DNA of 64,000 nucleotides from Roseiarcus sp963822215 (GTDB lineage Bacteria; Pseudomonadota; Alphaproteobacteria; Rhizobiales; Beijerinckiaceae). This document shows, piece after piece, positions 58,268-64,000 of the stretch (position 1 is its first letter; every line of letters begins with the position of its first letter). The notes beneath the pieces were generated by a model. It had not been told where the DNA came from. It searched no databases and saw nothing but the letters and a program-made list of their open reading frames with translations. The stretch spans positions 682,001-746,000 of the forward strand of contig CAWGGX010000007.1 of NCBI GenBank assembly GCA_963822215.1. Reading direction: 5' to 3'. A program made the position numbers and the translations under genes.

Positions 58268-59497
58268 TCAGCTATTTTGACCCGTCGCACGAGGCGCCGG
58301 GTCTCGAAGCGCGGTGAGCGCCTCGATCCGCGCTTTCACCTCGCGGATCTGGCCGCGGGCGATGGGGATGCTGCACCGCACAGGATCGCCGAGCTCGACG
58401 ACGGCGGCTTCGCCGGTTCGTTTCAGGCGCGACACACGGGCAAGCTGGATGATGTAGCTACGATGCACGCGAGCGAACTGGCTCGGGTCGAGCCCAGCCT
58501 CGAGCATGCTGATCGACTGACTGCAGAAATATTCCTGGGTCCCGTCGTGAACGAACGTGTAATGCGCATTGGCGCGAACGGCGTAGATGTCCCCGACCGG
58601 AATGGCGCGCGCCCGTCCGTCCTTTTCGACCCTGACACTCTTGAGCGCCTCCAGCGGCACGGACATCGGCCGCGCAGGCTCCTGCGGCGCGGCGGTGGCG
58701 ACGTCGGCGGCGGAAATCGGCATCGCGGATCCCAAGGCCGGCGCCAGGGCCTCCGGACTCACCGCGAACCGCGGGGCCGACGTCTGGGCGTCGGGCACCA
58801 GCGACAACAGGAAGGCGGCGGAGACGCCGAAGGCGATCACCGTCGCAAGCAGCGCGAGCGCATTGCGGGAAAGCGCCGGGTCGGCCTCGACGAAGCGGCT
58901 GACGTTGAAGCACAACGGATCGAGGCGCATGCCGGCCATGGCGGTATAGTGCATGCCGGAGATCGCCAGCCCCAGCCCGACCGCGCCCAGGAAAAGACGC
59001 AGGCGGTTCGGCCGGCTGCCGAGCGCCATCAGGGCAAAGGCGCTCGCCGCGATCGACACGAGGACCGAGGCGACGACGAACGGCGCCTCCTGATAGGTCG
59101 GCCCGGCCAGGTGCACCGCGCGCATGCCGACGTAGTGCATGGTCGAGATGCCAAGGCCCATGGCGACCGCCCCGAGGCCAATGCGCAGGTTCGGCCGCTG
59201 CGGCGCGTGGGCCGCATAGACGCCGAGCCCGACCACGATCACGCAGATCAGGAACGACGCCAGCGTGGGCAGGACGAGATAGTCGATGGCGCTCGGAAAG
59301 CTGGCGGCGAGCAGGCCGACGAAATGCATCGACCAAATACCTGTCGCCAACGTCAGCGCCGATCCGGCAAGGAGGAGGCGGCGTCGCAACCCGGTTGCGC
59401 CGTCGAGTTCGGCGGCAAGGGAAAGACCGACAAAACTGCCCTGAACCGCGATCGCGACCGAAAGCGCGACGAGCCACGGATCATGAGGAATTGGCAC
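58268..59497 (-). CDS. coxC: CoxC, MHYT-sensor / LytTR DNA-binding regulator
   Basis: 409 residues. Seven hydrophobic helices carry three MHYT-type motifs (SMHFVGLL, TMHYVGMR, GMHYTAMA), which are proposed to bind copper and sense CO, O2 or NO. A linker follows, then a C-terminal LytTR domain (VGDIYAVRANAHYTFVHDG, FARVHRSYIIQLARV). CoxC and CoxH are the two such proteins in carboxydotrophs. GTG 59497 is preceded by GAGGTGAGGA. Position upstream of coxM matches coxC, suggesting CO-responsive control of the operon. Confidence 0.9.
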   Translation of the reverse strand: MPIPHDPWLVALSVAIAVQGSFVGLSLAAELDGATGLRRRLLLAGSALTLATGIWSMHFVGLLAASFPSAIDYLVLPTLASFLICVIVVGLGVYAAHAPQRPNLRIGLGAVAMGLGISTMHYVGMRAVHLAGPTYQEAPFVVASVLVSIAASAFALMALGSRPNRLRLFLGAVGLGLAISGMHYTAMAGMRLDPLCFNVSRFVEADPALSRNALALLATVIAFGVSAAFLLSLVPDAQTSAPRFAVSPEALAPALGSAMPISAADVATAAPQEPARPMSVPLEALKSVRVEKDGRARAIPVGDIYAVRANAHYTFVHDGTQEYFCSQSISMLEAGLDPSQFARVHRSYIIQLARVSRLKRTGEAAVVELGDPVRCSIPIARGQIREVKARIEALTALRDPAPRATGQNS

Positions 59498-59825
59498 TCC
59501 TCACCTCGCTTCCTCCCCAGAGTGCACTATGGTTAGGACAGGAAAGGACGGGCGAGCAAGAAAATAGCGATATATTCTGTCTAATATTTCACACGATGCC
59601 GGTTGTTACTTGCCGGCGATCAACTCCACTTCGCGCTCTGGAATCGCACGGCCTTTTCGGTGGCAAAGCCGCCGATCTCTCATGAAGAAACATGATTGCC
59701 GCGCACGACGATCTGGTTCTGACCACCCACAGTTTGAGGTCCCCGACGCCCTCCGCGGAGCAGGGGCGCGAACTTCGCAGCGTGAACTTCCGGTTCGGGC
59801 CAACTCCCCGCGATCGCCTTCACAT

Positions 59826-59922
59826 TCTTTCAAACAGCTTCCAAAAGCTTCAATTTCCTTCCGCGCGGGCTTCCAAAAATTCCCGCGGATCTCGACTTAT
59901 CAAGGGCTTACGAGCGAATGAA
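59826..59922. repeat. Inverted copy of the A/G-rich repeat
   Basis: Read on the minus strand: CCCTTGATAAG, CGCGGGAATTTTTGGAAGC, GGAAATTGAAGCTTTTGGAAG. It corresponds to CCATTGATAAGCC, CCGGGAAA and GAAATTG...TTTTTGGAA at 24471-24600. Confidence 0.55.
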
Positions 59923-59974
59923 GCGAAAAAAGGAACTCCCAAGGTGGGCGGCGTTGGGCGTTGCAACACGACGC

Positions 59975-60100
59975 CCTCATCCTGAGGAGCCGCGTGAAAC
60001 GCGGCGTCTCGAAGGATGATCCAGCGGACGGCAACCTTCGTGCGCTCTGGAGCGTCCTTCGAGACGCGCCGCCTGCGGCGCCGCTCCTCAGGACGAGGGG
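59975..60100. repeat. Large imperfect palindrome (CCTCATCCTGAGGAGC type)
   Basis: Outer arms CCTCATCCTGAGGAGC and GCTCCTCAGGACGAGG; inner arms GTCTCGAAGGATGATCC and GTCCTTCGAGACGCGCC. A common rhizobial intergenic palindrome type with no coding function. Confidence 0.65.
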
Positions 60101-60112
60101 GGTGCTTGGGAG

Positions 60113-60182
60113 CCAACCAGCGCCTGTGGCGCGCCATTATGGATGAAAATGATCCCTGCGGGATCATTTTCATAGCAGTTAC
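60113..60182 (+). mobile_element. Solitary right end of an IS66-family element
   Basis: GCCAACCAGCGCCTG-GGCGCGCCATTATGGATGAAAATG is shared with 21253-21292, and it ends TAGCAGTTAC, the IS66 terminus. The hairpin ATGAAAATGATCCC-TGC-GGGATCATTTTCAT (60143-60173) is intact here, whereas in the complete element it is split by IS110. No transposase sequence is attached. Confidence 0.7.
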
Positions 60183-60382
60183 CGAAAAAAACTTCCGAGC
60201 CGCAGATCGGGACGCGCCGTGCCGGCCGGGTCGATGACCCGGCCAGCGCGGTCCGTCACGCGACGGGCTATCGACCGCCCCCGACAACGCGCGCCGTTCG
60301 CCTGACGCCCGCTGAATGGCGTGGTCCGCCTCACCCGCCTCTCCTCGTCCATACCGTCCTCGCTCGCCGGCCCCGCGCGGGG

Positions 60383-60390
60383 CAATTTTC
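60383..60390. repeat. Left target duplication of the IS1595 element (CAATTTTC)
   Basis: Eight bases CAATTTTC before the left terminus, repeated at 63108-63115. Confidence 0.88.
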
Positions 60391-60458
60391 GGGATTTATA
60401 TACTTGACTCCCTTTTGAATTTTATGGCATATTGCGAGCGTACCCAAGGGGTTGCGCG

Positions 60459-61370
60459 ATGTCAAAAAGCACGATTTCGGCCTACCAGCTTTTCGAGATG
60501 TTCCCAGACCAAGAGACGGCCCGGGCCTATCTTGAAGGGCGTCTTTGGCCGAACGGCCCCCGTTGTCCGGTCTGTGGGCTTGGCGATCGGATCACGGCCC
60601 GCAAAGAAGGGTTCTATCGCTGCAACCAGTGCAAGGAGGACTTCACCGTCCGCACGGGAACGATTTTTGAGCGCTCGCATATTCCGCTGCACAAGTGGAT
60701 TTACGCGATGTATCTGCTTGTCACGGCGCGCAAGGGCATTTCGTCCATGCAACTCGCTAAGGAAATTGGGATCACACAAAAGTCGGCTTGGTTCGTTCTT
60801 CACCGGCTGCGCGAAGCGTGCGGATCGAAGCTCGAAAAATTGCAAGGCATCGTCGAGATCGATGAGACCTACGTCGGCGGCAAAGAGGGGAACAAGCACG
60901 AGTACAAGAAGCTCAAGGCTGGCCGTGGCCCTGTCGGCAAAACCGCCGTTCTCGGCATGCGTGAACGTGGCGGCAGAGTAATTGCGGGCGTTGTTGACGA
61001 GGTAGACGCCTTCACCGTGCGGCCGGCGGTCGTGGCGAATGTCAAGGCAGGGTCCGCGATCCATACCGACGAGTCGCCAGTTTACGACAACATTCCCGGC
61101 CTTACGCATGAAACCGTCAACCATAGCGCTGGCGAGTATGCTCGCGGAGACGTTACGACGAACGGGATTGAAAGCGTGTTTGCGGTTCTCAAGCGCGGTC
61201 TGGTCGGCGTCTATCACCACGTCAGCCCGAAGCATCTGGAACGATATGTTGACGAATTTGCCTTTCGGCTGAACGAAGGAAACGTTAAGAACCATACCTT
61301 GACGCGGCTCGATAGCTTCGTTGAAGCGACGGCCGGAAAGCGGCTTACATACAAGGCGCTCATTCAGTGA
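60459..61370 (+). CDS. IS1595-family transposase
   Basis: 303 residues. N-terminal zinc ribbon (CPVCGLGDRI ... YRCNQCKEDFTVRTGTIFE), then a helix-turn-helix (SSMQLAKEIGITQKSAWFVLHRLRE), then the ISXO2-like catalytic core: VEIDETYVGGK (Asp), IHTDESPVYDN (Asp), and NGIESVFAVLKRGLVGVYHHVSPKHLERYVDEFAFRLNEG with the third acidic residue. ATG 60459 is chosen over 60432. Intact, so the element may be mobile. The stop overlaps the next ORF (GTGA). Confidence 0.93.
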   Translation: MSKSTISAYQLFEMFPDQETARAYLEGRLWPNGPRCPVCGLGDRITARKEGFYRCNQCKEDFTVRTGTIFERSHIPLHKWIYAMYLLVTARKGISSMQLAKEIGITQKSAWFVLHRLREACGSKLEKLQGIVEIDETYVGGKEGNKHEYKKLKAGRGPVGKTAVLGMRERGGRVIAGVVDEVDAFTVRPAVVANVKAGSAIHTDESPVYDNIPGLTHETVNHSAGEYARGDVTTNGIESVFAVLKRGLVGVYHHVSPKHLERYVDEFAFRLNEGNVKNHTLTRLDSFVEATAGKRLTYKALIQ

Positions 61371-61528
61371 CGAAGCCTCCAGAGAACGTGCCAAAGGCGC
61401 TCGACGCAATCGCGGATGTCGTCTTAGGCTATAAGCCGAAACCAAAATCGAATCCAGCGAAGAAGCGCAAAAAGCGGGCATCAAAGATTGCGAAAGATCA
61501 TTCGCTATCACTTAGATCCCATAGTTAA
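61367..61528 (+). CDS. Small basic protein coupled to the IS1595 transposase
   Basis: 53 residues from GTG 61367, in a 4-base overlap with the transposase stop. The N-terminal half PPENVPKALDAIADVVLGYKPKPK is predicted helical. The second half is strongly basic (AKKRKKRASKIAKDH), suggesting nucleic-acid binding. The translational coupling and an ALDAIADVVL-type helix recall small ORFs that follow IS1595-family transposases in other genomes; from memory, not searched. Its tail overlaps the antisense passenger gene's 3' end. Confidence 0.6.
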   Translation: MTKPPENVPKALDAIADVVLGYKPKPKSNPAKKRKKRASKIAKDHSLSLRSHS

Positions 61529-61840
61529 ATAAGGTTCCGCTTCTTTCCTAAGACGCGGCAATCTATCACTTTCAATCGTGCTAGCCCACTGCACTGCTCT
61601 ATCCACTGATTTTGCGAGACTAGTTTGCGGTCCCTGCAAACTTAGGCTGACGAACTCTGCATCTGGGCGTTGGGGCCGTTGAAGCAATCCATTGACCGCT
61701 TGCAAGTACCCATCAAGCGCCTGTATAGCTTGATTCAGAGGCATAAAATTAGGGTCTGGGTAGCCTTGCGGAGGTGACGTCAATACTCTAGCAAGTTCTG
61801 TGGCATATAGGCGTGATTGACTAATTTTGCTACTTAATTT
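61508..61840 (-). pseudogene. Detached C-terminal part of the passenger gene, after an in-frame TAA
   Basis: On the minus strand, directly after TAA (61841-61843) the same frame stays open to 61508: KLSSKISQSRLYATELARVL, then GYPDPNFMPLNQAIQALDGYL and QWASTIESDRLPRLRKEAE. Its amphipathic helical character matches the gene upstream, so the TAA looks like a nonsense mutation in one long reading frame. A TTG at 61783 could allow separate translation, with no good ribosome-binding site seen. Confidence 0.5.
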
Positions 61841-61902
61841 TTAATTTATTAAAGACAGTTTCTCTTTTCCTTGTGAAGCTAGCTGTATACGCTGCTCCAA
61901 TG

Positions 61903-62190
61903 CGTGCCTATCCGGTTAGCGCCCACACCCACTACATCCAGATTCCGGGGGCGTCGTCCTCTCCGGACCTGGCTCAACGGCATCCATCACGGTGTCAGCG
62001 CCAAGCACTTGCAAGCCTACCTCAACGAGTTCACGTTCCGCTTCAATAGGCAGTTCTACGCGTTGAACGCCTTCCGCTCCCTCCTCAGAAACGAGGGCGA
62101 CGCCACTGCTCCGGCCTATTGCCGTGCTTTTCTCGGGTGAGTGGCAACACCCTAAATATAGTGGGTGTGGGTCTTAACCGGATAGGCACG
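61903..62190 (+). mobile_element. 288-bp mini-element (internally deleted IS1595-type) inserted in the passenger gene
   Basis: Inverted ends CGTGCCTATCCGGTTA (left) and, read inversely, the same at 62175-62190; CCCACACCCACTA follows on both sides. Flanked by 8-bp duplications CTCCAATG at 61895-61902 and 62191-62198. Inside is a transposase C-terminal remnant (LNGIHHGVSAKHLQAYLNEFTFRFN) that aligns with the end of IS1595-family transposases, so it must have been mobilised in trans. Confidence 0.88.
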
Positions 62191-63000
62191 CTCCAATGTA
62201 GGCGGCGGAGCCATCCTCCCATCCCCTGGCACTAAGTTTTGTGTAGACTCCTCTTCGTGAAAGATTTCAGAAAGGTCGTCTATCAATCCAATTAGATTTT
62301 CTGCCTCGTTGTGCGTAAGCTTCCGCGTTAGAAACGGCTGGTCAGCGAATCCCAGCCTATCAGGGTTCTGCATTCGTTGTAGCTGCTTAGCCAGATCAGA
62401 ATTTTGCTTCGACATAGCATCAATCTGCTGTGTCGCCGACGCCAATTGCTGAGAAATAGACTGTAACTCAGAATTTTTCTGCGCGACCTGCTCTCGAAGA
62501 TGATTTGTTACTTTATCTATCTCTTCAGATGATGAAGTAACATTGGGAAGTAGCTTTTGAGAAACCGCCACTGCGATTTCATCGGCAGAAACCGACTTCG
62601 GCAGTTTCGAGACAACCGCCTCAGCAATCTCATTAACTGTAGGACCGCGCAGAGAGGCCAATTGAGACGCAAATGGCCAGCGCTGTTGTTCGACATAAGG
62701 TGATAATATTGCGGCTGCCAATAGAAGTAAGAGAATACCTAGCCACCAACGCAAGCTGCCCGCAATAAGTCCGGCTTGGACGAGTACATATGTACTGAGG
62801 AGAGGCTTCAGCTTCTTCCAAAATACCCACGACAAATGAACTGGCAACGCAATTATTACGAGTGCTAGACCAGTATAGAATCTCGGATCAACTTTCTCTG
62901 CCATCATATCACCCCCCACAAGAACAAGGGTGAACCCAATTGCAAAGAGGTAGGCCCGAATGGCTGCGTCAGGCGTTTCGGCAGCGAGTTCGTCCGACAT
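62152..63000 (-). CDS. Passenger membrane protein with coiled coil, C-terminus altered by insertion
   Basis: 282 residues, opposite in strand to the transposase. Three or four hydrophobic segments lie in the first 105 residues (AIRAYLFAIGFTLVLVGG, FYTGLALVIIALPVHLSWVF, WWLGILLLLLAAAIL). A helical region follows (TVNEIAEAVVSKLPKSVSADEIAVAVSQKLLP), then a coiled coil rich in Gln/Ser (EQVAQKNSELQSISQQLASATQQIDAMSKQNSDLAKQLQRM). The last 11 residues (AYPVKTHTHYI) are encoded by the inverted repeat of the inserted mini-element. Without it the frame would read LEQRIQLASQGKEKLSLIN and stop. No known domain; function unknown. Confidence 0.65.
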   Translation of the reverse strand: MSDELAAETPDAAIRAYLFAIGFTLVLVGGDMMAEKVDPRFYTGLALVIIALPVHLSWVFWKKLKPLLSTYVLVQAGLIAGSLRWWLGILLLLLAAAILSPYVEQQRWPFASQLASLRGPTVNEIAEAVVSKLPKSVSADEIAVAVSQKLLPNVTSSSEEIDKVTNHLREQVAQKNSELQSISQQLASATQQIDAMSKQNSDLAKQLQRMQNPDRLGFADQPFLTRKLTHNEAENLIGLIDDLSEIFHEEESTQNLVPGDGRMAPPPTLERAYPVKTHTHYI

Positions 63001-63107
63001 TTAGGTTCCCTCCAGCGAGGCGATCCTAAATGCAAACAGGTCGATCGCGCGAATCTGGACGGCCCCCGATATCGCCGCGAGGTAAGGGAGCCAAGTATAT
63101 AAATCCC

Positions 63108-63115
63108 CAATTTTC
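63108..63115. repeat. Right target duplication of the IS1595 element (CAATTTTC)
   Basis: Exact copy of 60383-60390 directly after ...TATAAATCCC. Confidence 0.88.
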
Positions 63116-63302
63116 CGATGAGATAGTCATAGCACAGAATCCAGACTTACGGAATCATTTGTCGCCGAGAGGCGAAATCTAACAGAAATCTCGCATCACG
63201 TCACGGCCTCCGCTGGCGTCGCTTGACGCGGCGAGAACGGTTAAGATGGCGGATGGCCTGGGACGGAGACCAGCCTTCGCCCAGCCACGAAGGAGCCTCC
63301 TC

Positions 63303-63767
63303 ATGTCCCGCCCCCCCGTTCCTCCCTTCACCCGAGAAGCCGCGATCCGGAAAGTGCGCGCGGCCGAGGATGCGTGGAACACGCGCGATCCGGCGCGCGT
63401 GCCCGCCGCATACACCGCAGACAGTCGCTGGCGGAACCGCGACGAGTTCTTTTCCGGCCACGAGGCGATCGAGGCGTTCTTGACGCGCAAATGGGCGAAG
63501 GAGATCGACTATCGGCTGATCAAGGAGCTGTGGGCGTTCACCGACAACCGCATCGCGGTACGCTTCGTCTACGAATCGCACGACCCGAGCGGGCAGTGGT
63601 GGCGGAGCCACGGCAACGAGAATTGGCTGTTTGACGCCGAGGGTTACATGGCCGAGCGCCACGCCAGCATCAACGACGTGCGCATCGCCGAATCCGAGCG
63701 CCTGTTCCGCTGGCCCACTGGCCGCCGCCCCGACGACCATCCCGGCCTGACCGAACTGGGGCTGTGA
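63303..63767 (+). CDS. DUF1348 (SnoaL/NTF2-like) protein
   Basis: 154 residues. FTREAAIRKVRAAEDAWNTRDPARVPAAYTADSRWRNRDEFFSGHEAIEAFLTRKW, then IKELWAFTDNRIAVRFVYESHD and GNENWLFDAEGYMAERHASINDV, the characteristic DUF1348 sequence in an NTF2-like cone fold. A small cytoplasmic protein of unknown role, possibly a hydrolase or isomerase-like ligand binder. ATG 63303 follows AAGGAG (7 bases); the longer frame from 63246 adds an atypical basic leader. Confidence 0.9.
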   Translation: MSRPPVPPFTREAAIRKVRAAEDAWNTRDPARVPAAYTADSRWRNRDEFFSGHEAIEAFLTRKWAKEIDYRLIKELWAFTDNRIAVRFVYESHDPSGQWWRSHGNENWLFDAEGYMAERHASINDVRIAESERLFRWPTGRRPDDHPGLTELGL

Positions 63768-63804
63768 CGGCGAACCTTTCGCTTCGTTCGTGGACGCGCC
63801 CGCT

Positions 63805-64000
63805 CAGTGCAGGTCCTGCGCGGAGACGAATTTCGGCATGGTCCAGGCGTAGGCGATTGCGAGGAGACGCAGAACGAGGGCCCCCGCCATGGCGGGATCA
63901 TGCGGCAGCCCCGCGAGCGCGCCCGCTCCCATCGGGCCGCGCTAATGAACGCCGTGAGGCGGTAGGAATCCGACCGGGCGACCGGATCGAAACAGAGGAC
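63805..64000 (-). other. Possible 3' end of a minus-strand gene at the window edge
   Basis: Read on the minus strand, the last 42 codons before a TGA at about 63805 give MGAGALAGLPHDPAMAGAL, then LRLLAIAYAWTMPKF and SAQDLH, a plausible hydrophobic C-terminus. The frame is closed by TAG about 10 bases above its first ATG, while another frame there reads DSYRLTAFISAAR. This could be a frameshifted gene end or chance. Confidence 0.25.

Larger units (their letters stand above)
59498..60390. other. Repeat-rich intergenic region upstream of coxC
   Basis: 893 bp without a convincing gene. It holds the inverted A/G-rich repeat (59826-59922), a large palindrome (59975-60100) and a solitary IS66 right end (60113-60182). 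The promoter of the cox operon should lie just above 59497; the stretch 59560-59600 is AT-rich, but no confident promoter could be assigned. Confidence 0.6.
60391..63107 (+). mobile_element. IS1595-family transposon with passenger genes
   Basis: 2,717 bp. Terminal inverted repeats GGGATTTATATACTTGACTCCC and, read inversely, GGGATTTATATACTTGGCTCCC; 8-bp duplications CAATTTTC. Contains the transposase, a coupled small basic ORF, an antisense membrane/coiled-coil gene and a later 288-bp insertion. Base composition is clearly more AT-rich than the surroundings, especially 61500-63000. Confidence 0.9.

Overview
The window is GC-rich, densely coded DNA that looks like an alphaproteobacterium of the Hyphomicrobiales (Rhizobiales). 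The evidence is Tat-secreted ABC binding proteins, a complete form I aerobic CO dehydrogenase cluster in the coxCMSLDEF-G order known from Oligotropha/Afipia, a TreY/TreZ pair, and rhizobial-style intergenic palindromes. Genus cannot be assigned from sequence alone; a Beijerinckiaceae/Methylocystaceae-like carboxydotroph would fit. No tRNA, rRNA or CRISPR array was recognised.

Layout. 1-5.4 kb: a giant PAS-repeat/GAF/GGDEF/EAL protein with seven exact 396-bp tandem PAS units and a frameshift in EAL. 5.7-9.6 kb: ribose-type sugar ABC transporter. 9.8-11.2 kb: alpha/beta hydrolase and a small beta-sandwich protein. 11.3-16.3 kb: branched-chain amino acid/amide type (Liv) ABC transporter whose livG is frameshifted. 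16.9-19.6 kb: pyruvate-kinase-like protein and an SDR. 19.65-22.8 kb: an IS66-family element with 8-bp target duplications, into whose right-end hairpin an IS110-family element has inserted. 22.8-24.7 kb: repeat-rich, nearly gene-free. 24.7-29.3 kb: argG, a PAP2 phosphatase, a decayed Rossmann gene, and an aldolase/PfkB-kinase pair. 29.8-36.9 kb: carboxylesterase plus a peptide-type ABC transporter with a fused permease-ATPase. 37.2-38.7 kb: IS4-family element with 11-bp target duplications inside a REP-type repeat. 39-43.4 kb: DUF4239 membrane protein, histidine phosphatase, and MFS, MarC and TauE transporters. 43.6-44.9 kb: a tandemly duplicated SLOG (DUF2493) gene. 45-49.5 kb: treZ-treY. 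49.5-59.5 kb, minus strand: TrmO-like gene, then the cox cluster. 60.4-63.1 kb: an AT-richer IS1595-family transposon carrying a small basic ORF and an antisense membrane/coiled-coil passenger gene that was itself broken by a 288-bp mini-element. The window ends with a DUF1348 protein.

How it works together: the cox genes encode the Mo-Cu-FAD-[2Fe-2S] enzyme (CoxMSL), its copper/sulfur active-site maturation machinery (CoxD AAA+ ATPase, CoxE VWA protein, CoxF XdhC-like), a membrane-recruitment factor (CoxG) and an MHYT-LytTR regulator (CoxC), giving energy from CO oxidation. Three separate ABC importers (sugar, Liv, peptide) point to mixotrophic scavenging, and TreY/TreZ to trehalose synthesis from glycogen. 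The mobile-element and repeat content is the most informative non-housekeeping part: four insertions have boundaries and target duplications that can be read directly, two of them nested. Several open frames are broken by single-base indels in or near homopolymers, so sequencing error must be excluded before those genes are called dead.
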